DNA of 64,000 nt from an uncultured Treponema sp. (GCA_934667505.1 CAKULY010000004.1:48946-112945); one strand, 5' to 3'. Counted from the stretch's first letter, positions 50,196 through 59,373 are shown. Translations and numbers: made by a program. Notes: generated from the sequence alone by a model not told the origin.

Positions 50196-53048
50196 TTATT
50201 TTTCTTCAGAATTATTGTTTTCTAAAACCTTTTTTTCTGAAGTTTTTGTTTCTTTTTCTTCTTTTGGTCTGATGAACTTTGGTTCAAACAGATTCAAAAT
50301 TCCAGGGATTACAGTCATTGCAAAGAAGCTTGATGTGAACATTACAATCGCAACAAGGAATCCGATGTAGCGCAAAACTACGAACTTTGAGAAACAAAGC
50401 ACAAGGAATCCAAAGCCTACAGCAAGAGCATTTGTTACAATGCCGTGTCCGCTCTTTTTGAATGTTTGCCTTGTAACTTCCTCCAAGTTGTCAGAAAGCG
50501 CTCGCTCTTCGCGGTATGTGGTCATAAAGTGAATTGTATAGTCGATTCCTACGCCTACTGCAACAGAAGCTATAATACTTGTTACAAGGTCAAGGTTTAT
50601 GCCTGTAAAGCCCATAACCATGTAGTTCAAGACGATTGCAAGCGCCAAAGGAATTGCGCCTACAAGACCGGCCCAAGCGGAATGGAATGCTATTGCAATT
50701 ATTATGAATACTGAAACAAGCGAAGTAAGAAGGCTTGACAACTGGCTTGAAACAATCATGTTTGTCATTGTGTATTCCATTTCGCCAGCGCCGGTCGCTT
50801 CGAGCGTAAATCCTTCTGGGAAGTGTTCAGCAGCGTAATCCTGCGCAGCCTTTATGATTTTTCCTGTTGTTTCTGTAGAATGATTTCGCAACTGGCAAGT
50901 TACCCGCATAACCATTGGATTCATGTCGTCATCAACGAACCTTCCTAAGGAGCCGCTAAGCAATGTCAGATAACCTTGAACTACTCCGCTAAGCTCTTCT
51001 TTTGAAGGAACTGGATACTTTGAAACGTCGTAAGGAATTTCGTAGTACGCCATGCCGTTGTAGTTCATTTCCTTTTCAAGACATTCCATCATTTTTTCTA
51101 CAGTCGCATACTTTCCGCCGGCTTCAACATAAGCATGCGCAAGCATGTCAAGAACCTGCTGAGTTGTCATTGTCTGATTAAGCTTTTCTGTATACGCAAT
51201 ATTAGGATCTACCCAATCAGCAGGCGTGGAATCTTCTGCAGCATCGCTGTCTGCTGCAAAATCGTCTGCAAAGCTTGAAAAAGAATCATCTCCAAAACTT
51301 TCAAACGAAAGACTTTCAAAATCGTCAGAACTATCAGAAGCAGTGTCCTGTTCGGTTACTACGTTTTGCTCAGAAGGAACATGCCAAACCTGATTTATTC
51401 TTTTTATAAATGTTGTGTAAGAAACAATCTTTCCGATTTCGTCAAAGTCTTGCTCTAAATAATTTTGCATATCATCAACAGCTTTTAAGATTTCAGGTTT
51501 AGTTAAGTCGCCTTTTTCCTGGCCCGAAATTACAAAGTAAACGCTATTTGTGCCGGCAAACTGCTTATCAACGTAATCAATATCTTTCCTTAAAACAGAA
51601 GTTGAAGGGAAATAGTTTACAAGCGCAGTGTCAATATGCAAGCTTTTTATTCCAACATACGAAAGAGCTGCAATCACCACGACAAACAACGTAAGCCTTA
51701 CCTTTGACCCGCAGAAGAAGTGATAAATTGTATACAAAGTATTTCCGCTAGCTTCTGCCGCAGATTTTCCGCCTCTAAGCTGTTTTGCCCGTTCAAGTTT
51801 TTTCTGAAGTTTTTCTGGAATATGACTCTTTTTTTCTTTTCTTGCATTAACTTTATTTACAGATTTGCAAAGCAACAACGCAGGAATAAAAACAATTGCA
51901 AGAATTAAAGAAAATCCTACGCCAAGAGCCGTAAACACTGCAAAACTGTGAAGCGGTGCAATTGGGCTTGAAACCAAAGAAATAAATCCAACGATTGTGG
52001 TAACACCGGCAAGAACAACAGCAAGCATTACATCGCGGAGAGCATTTGCTACAGTTTCTTCATAGACTTCCTTTGTAAGATTTGTGCCTGCGCTTTCAAG
52101 GGCAACATAATAGTGATTCAAAACGTGAATACCGTAGGCAGAACCTACCGCGATAAGCGCAACTGGAATTACACTTGAAACCAAAGTAAATGTTACTCCA
52201 AAAATAGACATAAAGCCCATAGTCCAAACGGTTGCCATCACAACAGTAATAAGCGGAAGCAAGGTTCCGTCCAACGTCTTAAAGCTAAAGTAAAGAGAAA
52301 GAAGAACTACCACTATTACAAGCGGAATAAGTCCTGCAAGATCGCTCAGCATAAACGAGCGGGCATTTTCTGCAACAACTGGATCGCCAAAAATCTTAAA
52401 CACAAGATTGTGATTCTGTGTTTCCTGGGTAACTATTTCTCTTATTTGAACAAGAACGTTTTCCTGACGTTCAGCATCTGTAAGTGGCTTTCTGTTTTCC
52501 TTTTTTGCATTTTCAATTTCCTCAGCCTTTTCTGCTTCTGTAGGAGAATGAATAGTTATCTGCATTTGAGTAGCAGAATTGTCATCGTTTACAATAACGC
52601 GGTTGTACATATCGCTCCATTCAGTCAGCCGACCTTTTAACTGGGCAATATCTTCTGGCGAACCTGTATAAGAATCTGGAATAAGCTGGGATGCACTGAT
52701 TGAACCGTCAGATTCACAAACGTAATCGATATGTGTTAATGAATCAATATCATCTACATCTTTTAATTCAAGAACTTTGTCCGTAATGTTTCTTACAACT
52801 TGAATGTTTTCTGGAGTAAGAATATCCCCATCTGTAGATTCAAGGCTAACACCGATTACAATCATGCTTCCAAACTGATTTTCAGTTTTTACAAGCCTGC
52901 TGTAAGATGCGTCTTTTTGAGGAAGGAATTGCCTGATTGAGTTGTCAATTCGCAAATCCTTTATAAAAAAACCTAGCACTGCGGTTATCACCAAGCAAAG
53001 AGCGATAATAACACGCGGATGTTTAAAGAACTTTTTGAAGAAATTCAA
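50196..53048 (-). CDS. MMPL/RND-family lipid exporter
   Basis: The 950-residue inner-membrane protein has the two-fold RND plan: a single membrane helix, a periplasmic loop and a five-helix bundle, repeated. The N-terminus is KKFFKHPRVIIALCLVITAVLGFFIKDLRIDNSIRQFLP-like, with the DNSIRQFLP start of loop 1. VGSAYGIHVLNHYY and VGVGIDYTIHFMTTYREE are the paired helix-4/helix-10 signatures with Asp for proton coupling in the second half. A low-complexity Ser/Phe/Asp insert (about residues 565-610; FESFGDDSFSSFADDF) lies in loop 2. The cytoplasmic tail is Lys/Glu-rich. It heads the three-gene operon and resembles the HpnN/MmpL lipid exporters. The substrate is unknown. Confidence 0.93.
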   Translation of the reverse strand: MNFFKKFFKHPRVIIALCLVITAVLGFFIKDLRIDNSIRQFLPQKDASYSRLVKTENQFGSMIVIGVSLESTDGDILTPENIQVVRNITDKVLELKDVDDIDSLTHIDYVCESDGSISASQLIPDSYTGSPEDIAQLKGRLTEWSDMYNRVIVNDDNSATQMQITIHSPTEAEKAEEIENAKKENRKPLTDAERQENVLVQIREIVTQETQNHNLVFKIFGDPVVAENARSFMLSDLAGLIPLVIVVVLLSLYFSFKTLDGTLLPLITVVMATVWTMGFMSIFGVTFTLVSSVIPVALIAVGSAYGIHVLNHYYVALESAGTNLTKEVYEETVANALRDVMLAVVLAGVTTIVGFISLVSSPIAPLHSFAVFTALGVGFSLILAIVFIPALLLCKSVNKVNARKEKKSHIPEKLQKKLERAKQLRGGKSAAEASGNTLYTIYHFFCGSKVRLTLFVVVIAALSYVGIKSLHIDTALVNYFPSTSVLRKDIDYVDKQFAGTNSVYFVISGQEKGDLTKPEILKAVDDMQNYLEQDFDEIGKIVSYTTFIKRINQVWHVPSEQNVVTEQDTASDSSDDFESLSFESFGDDSFSSFADDFAADSDAAEDSTPADWVDPNIAYTEKLNQTMTTQQVLDMLAHAYVEAGGKYATVEKMMECLEKEMNYNGMAYYEIPYDVSKYPVPSKEELSGVVQGYLTLLSGSLGRFVDDDMNPMVMRVTCQLRNHSTETTGKIIKAAQDYAAEHFPEGFTLEATGAGEMEYTMTNMIVSSQLSSLLTSLVSVFIIIAIAFHSAWAGLVGAIPLALAIVLNYMVMGFTGINLDLVTSIIASVAVGVGIDYTIHFMTTYREERALSDNLEEVTRQTFKKSGHGIVTNALAVGFGFLVLCFSKFVVLRYIGFLVAIVMFTSSFFAMTVIPGILNLFEPKFIRPKEEKETKTSEKKVLENNNSEEK

Positions 53049-53248
53049 AGTAATACCTCCAATCTTCTAATTTCTAGTTTTCTTCTTTTCGTTTATAAGT
53101 TCAATTGTTTAATTTCTTAAACCTTTGAACATTTATAATATATTTAATTCGTCTTAAAACGTCAATCTTTTTTATAAAAAAATATAAAAAATAAAGTGAT
53201 TGACAAATTTTCTTGTTAAAACTATGATTTTGCATTTGACGGAGTAAA

Positions 53249-53471
53249 TAATCCAAATTTCGAGTTTTTTTATAAATTGTAAAAAAAACGCTTTCAGCGA
53301 CTTTCCAAGGTTTGTTTACTAACCCTTGCTGCAGATGGTTGTGATCGCACTTAGTTTGAATTGGTTTGGATTGCTATGCAACCTTAATCGTTCTTATCGC
53401 ACAAAATCTTCACAAATTGTAAATTCGCTTACGCTTTTGTTCATTTTCCTAAAAACTCGAAGTTCGGGCTA
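53249..53471. repeat. R1 repeat, long copy with short tip (223 bp)
   Basis: It runs from TAATCCAAATTTCGAGTTTT to AAAACTCGAAGTTCGGGCTA. The tip is GGATTGCTATGCAACCTT (about 53368-53385) at the position where other copies carry R3. It accounts for the gene-free stretch between the MMPL gene and the ArsR-like gene; the remaining 200 bp next to the MMPL start must hold that operon's promoter, which I could not fix. Confidence 0.85.
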
Positions 53472-53514
53472 AATATTATTTTTGCGATTTTTTATAAATC
53501 CTAGAGGCAGTATT

Positions 53515-53877
53515 TTGATAGAAAACTTAGAATTAATACGCATTTTATCCATGTTAAAGTCATGCGGGCCACTTTTTATTGCATTAGGTGACGAGCAAAG
53601 GCAAAAACTTATTATTGATATTGCAGACGCAGGTACACAAGGAATAAACGTTACAAATCTATCCCTAAAGTCAAAGCTTTCAAGACCTGCGATTTCGCAT
53701 CACTTAAGGGTTTTAAAAGATTGCGGTGTAATAAAACCTTTAAAAATCGGCACGCAGATTTTTTACCAGCTGAATTTAAACAAGAACCTTGAAACTCTTT
53801 CAGAATTAATTCGCTCAATGCAAAACGTAATTTCAAAAATCAAAAAGGAAACTGCCGAAACTGAAATGGCAAAATAG
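53515..53877 (+). CDS. ArsR-family transcriptional regulator
   Basis: The 120-residue winged-helix protein shows LGDEQRQKLIIDIADAG, VTNLSLKSKLSRPAISHHL with RVLKDCGVIKPLKIGTQ, and a helical tail. None of the known metal-site Cys/His patterns of ArsR, CadC or CzrA is present, so it may respond to another signal. The start is uncertain: I prefer TTG 53515, which has AGAGG upstream, over TTG 53482 inside poor coding sequence; ATG 53551 is a third option. It is divergent from the MMPL operon across an R1 repeat, and might regulate it, but no operator was found. Confidence 0.82.
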   Translation: MIENLELIRILSMLKSCGPLFIALGDEQRQKLIIDIADAGTQGINVTNLSLKSKLSRPAISHHLRVLKDCGVIKPLKIGTQIFYQLNLNKNLETLSELIRSMQNVISKIKKETAETEMAK

Positions 53878-53936
53878 CAAACTGCTGAACCAAGACTCTA
53901 TTACACGCAGAATCTTAAGTCAGCCGTTTGCAATTT
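53877..53936 (+). terminator. Long imperfect stem-loop after the ArsR-like gene
   Basis: GCAAACTGCTGAACCAAGA pairs with TCTTAAGTCAGCCGTTTGC with three or four mismatches, then AATTTTT. The arm text (CGGCTGA, CAAG) recalls R2, so it may be an eroded R2 copy used as terminator. Confidence 0.6.
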
Positions 53937-53970
53937 TTCGAAATCTTAAACCGCTAAAGACGAACAAGAT

Positions 53971-54561
53971 TTAAAAAGTCGTTCGCCCTTTAAAACTCCT
54001 TGCCAAAGTAAGCTTGTCCGCATATTCAAGGTCTCCTCCAACCGGGATTCCTGTGGCAAGCCTTGTAACCTTTACGCTGAATTCAGAAAGAATTCTTTGC
54101 AGGTAAAGCGCAGTGGAGTCGCCTTCAAAAGTCGGATTCGTTGCAAGAATAACTTCGCTTACATCGCCGCCTTGAATCCTTTTCACAAGAGACTTTATAT
54201 TCAACTGGTCTGGACCGACTCCTTCTAAAGGAGCAATAACACCGCCTAAAACATGGTAAAGCCCCGTAAAACCGCCTGCACTTTCAATAGTCTGCACATC
54301 CTGAGGCTGTTCCACAACACAAATAAGCGAGCGGTCTCGCAAAGGGCTTGAGCATATCGGGCAAGTTTCGCTTTCTGTCCAAGAGCCGCACACGCTGCAC
54401 GGATGAATTTTTTCCTGAAGCTCAGAAAGCTGCTTAGAAAAATTTTTTACATATAGCAAATCCGCTTTTAAAAGATGATTTACTATTCTTGAGGCGCTTT
54501 TTTTTCCAATTCCTGGAAGCCTTGCAAATGAATTTGTAAGCTCATCAATTATATTTGCCAT
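53971..54561 (-). CDS. recR: Recombination mediator RecR
   Basis: RecR works with RecO/RecF to load RecA on gapped DNA. The 196-residue protein has an N-terminal helix-hairpin-helix (FARLPGIGKKSASRIVNHLL), a zinc finger with four Cys (HPCSVCGSWTESETCPICSS) and a TOPRIM domain (ICVVEQPQDVQTIESAGGF, YHVLGGVIAPLEGVGPDQL, TNPTFEGDSTALYL, RLATGIPVGGDLEYADKLTL). It completes the classical dnaX-ybaB-recR cluster, 1 bp after ybaB. Confidence 0.97.
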   Translation of the reverse strand: MANIIDELTNSFARLPGIGKKSASRIVNHLLKADLLYVKNFSKQLSELQEKIHPCSVCGSWTESETCPICSSPLRDRSLICVVEQPQDVQTIESAGGFTGLYHVLGGVIAPLEGVGPDQLNIKSLVKRIQGGDVSEVILATNPTFEGDSTALYLQRILSEFSVKVTRLATGIPVGGDLEYADKLTLARSFKGRTTF

Positions 54562-54562
54562 T

Positions 54563-54868
54563 TTACAACCCTGGAATATTCATTCCAGAAACCATATCCG
54601 TCGTTTTTTCTTTAATAAGATTCTGCATATTTTCAACTGCGTCGTGCTGAGCTGCGACAATCAAATCTTCAAGCATTTTTACGTCGCGATTGTCAACGCA
54701 CAAAGGATCAAGATGAATTTCAAGCATTTCAAACTTTCCGTTGATTTTTACAGTAACCATTTTTCCACCAGAGGAGCCAGTTGCTGTAAGAGCCGCCATT
54801 TCTTCCTTAAGTTTTTCTGCCTGCTCTTTTAGTGCCTGAGTATTTTTTAAAAGTTCAAAAGGATTCAT
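54563..54868 (-). CDS. ybaB: YbaB/EbfC-family nucleoid-associated protein
   Basis: This is a 101-residue DNA-binding dimer of the EbfC type first studied in spirochaetes (Borrelia). It starts NPFELLKNTQALKEQAEKLK (coiled-coil arm), then GGKMVTVKINGKFEMLEIHL and the C-terminal helix LEDLIVAAQHDAVENMQ. It ends with an MSGMNIPGL-type tail (MVSGMNIPGL). It lies between dnaX (57 bp) and recR (1 bp). Confidence 0.95.
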   Translation of the reverse strand: MNPFELLKNTQALKEQAEKLKEEMAALTATGSSGGKMVTVKINGKFEMLEIHLDPLCVDNRDVKMLEDLIVAAQHDAVENMQNLIKEKTTDMVSGMNIPGL

Positions 54869-54925
54869 TTTTTTTACCTCTTACGCTCATTTTATTAGGT
54901 TGAAAGTTTGCTACGCAAACTTTAT

Positions 54926-56905
54926 TTACATTCCAACTACACTCCCCTTAAACGTGCTGCAAAGAAGCTTTACTTCATTTGGAATTTCCACAGCTTGAAC
55001 AGTTTTTTCTTCATTTTTTTTCAGCAAGACCTCAAAGGCAACCTTTGTTCCGCAGAACTTTTCAAAAGTTTGCTCAATAAAACCTTTATTTTGCTCTATT
55101 ATGCTCAACAGATATTCAGACTGAATCGTTGTTTCTATTGCATTTTCTTTTAACTGCCATTTTCCAGTCTGCATAATTACCGAACTCAGCATCGGATTTT
55201 TTACCGCAAATTCAGTTACCAAAGAAGCATAAAGTTTTCCAAGCGTTATAGAACTTCCATCAGGACAATTAAAAATTTCTTCACTCTGATGGACATCTTC
55301 CTTTGAATCTTCTATATTTTGTTCTGCGAACTCCTGTACATACTCTTCATTATTTTTTATCTCGCTTTCTACAGGGTAAGAATCATCTTCCGGAGCTGCA
55401 GTATTGCTCCAGTCCTCTTCATCAGGATTTTCTGTAAAACCTGCATTTTCAGAATTTTGCGCAAAATAACTAAGCGCAGGAGTTTTTTCCGCCTCTGATT
55501 GTTCAGGCGGCAGGGCTCCGCCACTATAAAAAGGGTTTTGACCGCCATCCTGCCCAGCCGTATTATTTGCCAGGGCAGAAAAAATTGGCATTCCGTTAGC
55601 ACTAAACGAAGTTTTTTTAGTTTCTGCTGGCTGCGCAAAATTTTGATAGGAATCCTGGGCGGTTTCTTTATCACTATGGTTTGCACCTTCTCTGCTAGAA
55701 ACACTTTCTTGGTTCAAAACAGGCTGTTTATTCTGATTTTCTGCAAAAGCCGAATCTTGCTTTAAAACCGCATAGGCTCTATCAATTGCAGCTTTTACCT
55801 GCGAAGGAGAGACGTAGCTTGCAAGCCAACACAACCTGCTAAACGCCAATTCCAATTCATACCTTGGAGAAATTGAATATCTTATGTCCCTATAAAGCTG
55901 AAGAAAAATCGACATTGCCTGCTCTGTTTGAACAGTATTCCAGAGAGAAAGAACTTTTTCGCTAAAACGTTCGGCCGACTGCCCGAGCAAGGATTCCTTT
56001 TTTATTCCATTTTTGATTAATAAAAGACTTCTCAAATAATCAGTGCTGTTTGAAATCAACTGTTCAATAGAAATTCCAGACTGAATAAAAGAATCAAGCT
56101 GAGCCATTGCGTCTTCTGTTTTTCCGCTCGCACAGGATTCAAATATAACATTCAACCTGTCTACGCCAAGAATTCCCAGCTTGTCCCGGATTTTTTCGTA
56201 AGTTATAAGACCATCGCTAAAAGCAACAACCTGATCAAAAAGCGTATAGCAGTCGCGCACAGAACCACCAGATTCTTTTGCAATCCAATACAACGCCTCG
56301 TCGTCGGCTTTTACCCCAAGCTCATTGCAAGCATCTAAAAGCAAGGATTTTAATTTTTCAACAGAAACAAGCCTAAAATTAAATTGCTGGCAACGACTTT
56401 TTATTGTGGCAGGAACTTTTTGAAGCTCCGTTGTTGCGAAAATAAAGATTACATGAGCAGGCGGCTCTTCTATAGTTTTTAAAAGCGCATTAAAAGCGCT
56501 GTTCGAAAGCATGTGGACTTCATCGATTATATAAATCTTGTACCTGCAGCTAGTAGGCGGAAACATAACTTCATCTTTTATCTGGCGGACATCGTTTACA
56601 CTGGTATTTGAAGCGCCGTCTATTTCTATAACATCTAAACTAGAACTATTTGTAATAGACTTGCAAGATTCACAGTTTCCGCAAGGTTCCGCAGTTGGAG
56701 AGTCAGAACTTTGACAGTTCAAGGCCTTTGCCAAAATCCTTGCGGTTGAAGTCTTGCCGCAGCCTCTAGGACCTGCAAAAAGATACGCATGAGCTATCTG
56801 CCCTGTTTTTATAGAATTTTTAAGAGTTTCAGCAACAAATTCCTGACCCACAAGGTCTTCAAAATGCTGAGGTCTTCGGCGAGTTGCCGTTACTTCGTAT
56901 GCCAT
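54926..56905 (-). CDS. dnaX: DNA polymerase III subunit tau (and possibly gamma)
   Basis: The 659-residue clamp-loader subunit has an AAA+ module in residues about 1-370: QHFEDLVGQEFVAETLKN, Walker A FAGPRGCGKTSTARILAKAL, a zinc site with CxxCxxC (PCGNCESCKSI), Walker B YIIDEVHMLS and sensor-1 FATTELQKVPATI. Residues about 380-540 are a Ser/Gln/Glu-rich linker and the last 110 a tau-type domain. I start at the second of two ATGs because GGAAGG is 5 nt upstream of it. An A7 run (codons 430-431) could give a truncated gamma-like product. It heads dnaX-ybaB-recR. Confidence 0.96.
   Translation of the reverse strand: MAYEVTATRRRPQHFEDLVGQEFVAETLKNSIKTGQIAHAYLFAGPRGCGKTSTARILAKALNCQSSDSPTAEPCGNCESCKSITNSSSLDVIEIDGASNTSVNDVRQIKDEVMFPPTSCRYKIYIIDEVHMLSNSAFNALLKTIEEPPAHVIFIFATTELQKVPATIKSRCQQFNFRLVSVEKLKSLLLDACNELGVKADDEALYWIAKESGGSVRDCYTLFDQVVAFSDGLITYEKIRDKLGILGVDRLNVIFESCASGKTEDAMAQLDSFIQSGISIEQLISNSTDYLRSLLLIKNGIKKESLLGQSAERFSEKVLSLWNTVQTEQAMSIFLQLYRDIRYSISPRYELELAFSRLCWLASYVSPSQVKAAIDRAYAVLKQDSAFAENQNKQPVLNQESVSSREGANHSDKETAQDSYQNFAQPAETKKTSFSANGMPIFSALANNTAGQDGGQNPFYSGGALPPEQSEAEKTPALSYFAQNSENAGFTENPDEEDWSNTAAPEDDSYPVESEIKNNEEYVQEFAEQNIEDSKEDVHQSEEIFNCPDGSSITLGKLYASLVTEFAVKNPMLSSVIMQTGKWQLKENAIETTIQSEYLLSIIEQNKGFIEQTFEKFCGTKVAFEVLLKKNEEKTVQAVEIPNEVKLLCSTFKGSVVGM
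55604..55621 (-). other. Possible dnaX slippage site (A7)
   Basis: The minus strand reads ACT AAA AAA ACT. Gaining one A (or a -1 shift) gives AAC TTC GTT TAG, stopping three codons later and making a protein of about 434 residues, close to the 431-residue gamma of E. coli. The heptamer is T-AAA-AAA, not the canonical A-AAA-AAG, so RNA-polymerase slippage is more likely than ribosomal frameshifting. Confidence 0.4.
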
Positions 56906-57046
56906 CATTACCTTCCGAATTTTTAGAGATATTTATAATAGCATAAAAATTGACTGACTACAACTTTAGTTTTAACCGTGTTGCCGTGCCTAAGTCGTGT
57001 TTAAGTCGCTACGAGCTGTGCATATTATGGATTTAGCCGTCGCAGC

Positions 57047-57823
57047 CTACCAACCGCCGCTAGCACCGCCGCCGCCAAAATGACCGCCTCCGCCTCTAAA
57101 ACTTGAGCCGCCGCTAAAACCTCTAAAATTGCCCGAGCCAAAAGAATTAGAACTACCAAAGCTAGAACTGCTTCTGTGACTGTCGCGGAATGCTTTTGTA
57201 AAGATTATCCAAGGCAACCAGTGGTTCTTTTTGCCGCTAGCCAAAGCAGAAAATATTATAAACCAAATGAACACCCAAAAGAATCCGAACAAGACGCCAA
57301 ACAAACCATTGTCATCAGAATCTAAAACGTCTTCAGAAATTAGTTCCGCATTGTCGCTTGCAATGCCGCCCATGTTCTGCACGCCTAAAAGGATACCTTC
57401 AGAATAGTTGCCTTTTTGAAATTCTGGAGCAATTACATTTCTTATTATAAGACCGCTTTTTGTATCAGTAAGTTTTCCTTCAAGCCCATAGCCTGTTTCT
57501 ATCCTGATTTTTCGTTCCGCCATGGAAACTACAAGAATTGCGCCATTGTCAGAATCTCTTTGACCAATCTGCCACTTTTCTGCCGTCCTAAAGGAAAACT
57601 CTTCTATGTCATCTCCTTCAAGCGAAGGAATTGTAAGAACTGCCATCTGTATTGAAGTTGTATTTTCAAGATCAGCAAGATATTGAGTTATCTTAAGCTC
57701 ATCTTCTGTGCTGATAATGCTTGCGTAATCGTTTACACGGCCTGTTAATTCTGGAACTTCAAGAGCAAAAACTCTAAAGACGCACAAAAACATTATTGCA
57801 GAAAACGCTTTTTTTACAGACAT
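57047..57823 (-). CDS. TPM-domain (YgcG-like) membrane protein
   Basis: The 258-residue protein has a signal peptide (MSVKKAFSAIMFLCVFRVFA), an extracytoplasmic TPM domain (about 25-165; LTGRVNDYASIISTEDELKI, RDSDNGAILVVSMAERKIRI, ETGYGLEGKLTDTKSG), one strong membrane segment (LFGVLFGFFWVFIWFIIFSAL) and a Ser/Gly/Phe-rich tail ending GGGGHFGGGGASGGW. That tail is typical of YgcG proteins. TPM domains are linked to photosystem repair in plants; the bacterial role is unclear. Its start overlaps the second TPM gene by 10 bp. Confidence 0.92.
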   Translation of the reverse strand: MSVKKAFSAIMFLCVFRVFALEVPELTGRVNDYASIISTEDELKITQYLADLENTTSIQMAVLTIPSLEGDDIEEFSFRTAEKWQIGQRDSDNGAILVVSMAERKIRIETGYGLEGKLTDTKSGLIIRNVIAPEFQKGNYSEGILLGVQNMGGIASDNAELISEDVLDSDDNGLFGVLFGFFWVFIWFIIFSALASGKKNHWLPWIIFTKAFRDSHRSSSSFGSSNSFGSGNFRGFSGGSSFRGGGGHFGGGGASGGW

Positions 57824-58518
57824 TCGCTATCCTCCAATATGACTAACCCATCTGCAATTTCATTAGGATTTTCTTTGCTGCACGGAAAATTTTCCTGCAA
57901 AAGTTCCCCGCATTTTTCAATTGCCGCAATAAAACCTTCTTTTGTCTTTTTGGCTTTTATTCCAGAAGCAAGGTCGTCTGCAATTATGTTCCACAAATCT
58001 TGAGAAATCTTTACAGAAATTCCGCTGTCCGCAAGGATTCTAACTTGGCGTTCCATATAGGAAACAAAAATTAAGATTCCAGAATGTTCCTTTGTATTGT
58101 AAATTCCACTCTGAGCGAAGTGCCTAAAAGCCCTGTTTGTGACAGTATGTTTTTTTACATTTGAAGGAATTATAAATCTGTCTATAAAAGGAATATTTGC
58201 GCAAGCAAAACCGATGAATATTGCAACAAGGCAACTCATTCCGTAAATCAAAGGCAAAAGCCACACAGGCTGGCTCCAAAATCTAGCTTCATAAAAGCCA
58301 AGGATTCTAGAAGAAAACGGCAACAACAGTGCAAAAACAAGGGCTGCAAAATAAATCGCGCCTTTTAATTCCCAAAAAGAATACTTTGCGCTTTCGGCCG
58401 TCAAAGCCAATGCAATTTCGCCAGAAGTTTTAGCTTCAGCCTTTTTTACGGCCTCTTTTATTTCTTCAAAATCTTGTTCAGAAAGTTTAATTTTCTTTAA
58501 TAAAGTTTTTGTATTCAT
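57814..58518 (-). CDS. TPM-domain protein with two membrane segments
   Basis: The 234-residue protein has an N-terminal segment of the TPM type (EQDFEEIKEAVKKAEAKTSGEIALAL), two membrane helices (GAIYFAALVFALLLPFSSRIL and WLLPLIYGMSCLVAIFIGFAC) and a C-terminal TPM half (GILIFVSYMERQVRILADSGI, WNIIADDLASGIKAKKTKEGF). The membrane helices interrupt the TPM fold, a common arrangement in the second TPM protein of lemA operons. It lies 17 bp after lemA. Confidence 0.88.
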   Translation of the reverse strand: MNTKTLLKKIKLSEQDFEEIKEAVKKAEAKTSGEIALALTAESAKYSFWELKGAIYFAALVFALLLPFSSRILGFYEARFWSQPVWLLPLIYGMSCLVAIFIGFACANIPFIDRFIIPSNVKKHTVTNRAFRHFAQSGIYNTKEHSGILIFVSYMERQVRILADSGISVKISQDLWNIIADDLASGIKAKKTKEGFIAAIEKCGELLQENFPCSKENPNEIADGLVILEDSECL

Positions 58519-58535
58519 CGGCTTACCAAAATCTA

Positions 58536-59144
58536 CTAAAATTCAACCTTAGGAGCTGCGGAAGCTTCCTGAACGGCTGTAAAATATGCTTTTTGCGAAA
58601 ATCCAAATATTCCTGCAAGAATTGTTCCTGGAAATTTGCGTATTGTTGTGTTGTAAGTTTTTGCCGCGTCGTTAAATCTCTTGCGTTCAACTGAAATTCT
58701 GTTTTCAGTTCCTTCCAGCTCATCCTGCAAAGCTAAGAAATTTTGATTCGACTTCAATTCAGGATAATTTTCAGTAACAGAAAGAAGTCTTTGAAGAGCT
58801 CCGCCTAAAGAATCCTGAACTTTTTGAAACTCCGCCATCTTTTCAGGATTATCAAGAACGCTTTCGTCTATAGTTATCATGCCGCCAGCTTTAGAGCGGG
58901 CTTCGGCAACCTGAGTAAAAACATCGCTTTCCTGTTTTGCGTACCCCTTTACAGTCGAAACAAGGTTTGGAATCAAGTCGTATCGCCTTTGATACTGATT
59001 TTCTACCTGCGCCCATTGCGCAGAAACTTGTTCTTCCATGCTAACCATATTGTTATAAGTTTTACTGATGCAAGAAGCAAGCCCTCCAAAAACTACCAAA
59101 ACAATTGCAACCACTATTAAAGTTTTTTTTGTCTTTGCCGTCAT
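58536..59144 (-). CDS. lemA: LemA-family protein
   Basis: The 202-residue protein has one N-terminal hydrophobic helix (LIVVAIVLVVFGGLASC; the LASC end would also fit a lipobox) and an all-helical outer domain with the family motifs SAQWAQVENQYQRRYDLIPN, LVSTVKGYAKQESDVFTQVA, NYPELKSNQNFLALQDELEG and NRISVERKRFNDAAKTYNT. LemA function is unknown. I use ATG 59144, with GGAGG 6 nt upstream, rather than the in-frame TTG 15 bp earlier. It leads the lemA-TPM-TPM operon, a widely conserved set. Confidence 0.94.
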   Translation of the reverse strand: MTAKTKKTLIVVAIVLVVFGGLASCISKTYNNMVSMEEQVSAQWAQVENQYQRRYDLIPNLVSTVKGYAKQESDVFTQVAEARSKAGGMITIDESVLDNPEKMAEFQKVQDSLGGALQRLLSVTENYPELKSNQNFLALQDELEGTENRISVERKRFNDAAKTYNTTIRKFPGTILAGIFGFSQKAYFTAVQEASAAPKVEF

Positions 59145-59169
59145 AAAAAAGACCTCCAAATTTTGTGCT

Positions 59170-59373
59170 TAGCCCAAATTTCAAGTTTTTTATACAGTTT
59201 GAAAAAAATACTTTCAGCGACTTTACAATTTGCTGCAGATGATTGTGCTCGCACTTCGTTTGGATTGGTTTGGGTTGCTGCGCAACCTTAGCTGTTCTTA
59301 CCGCACAAAATCTTCACAAATTGTAAATTCGCTTACGCTTTTATTCATTTTCATAAAAACTCGAAGTTTTGAC
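59170..59373. repeat. R1 repeat, long copy with short tip (about 204 bp)
   Basis: It runs from TAGCCCAAATTTCAAGTTTT to AAAACTCGAAGTTTTGACTG. The tip is the perfect hairpin GGTTGCTGCGCAACC (59273-59287). The remaining spacer up to 59610 is A/T-rich and holds the next promoter; I see no gene in it. Confidence 0.85.

Noticed and set aside
55369..55704. 111-codon frame in another frame of dnaX, as a possible frameshift product
   Set aside because: It is the wrong-direction frame for the A7 slippage and shows low-complexity content only; the relevant shifted frame stops after three codons.
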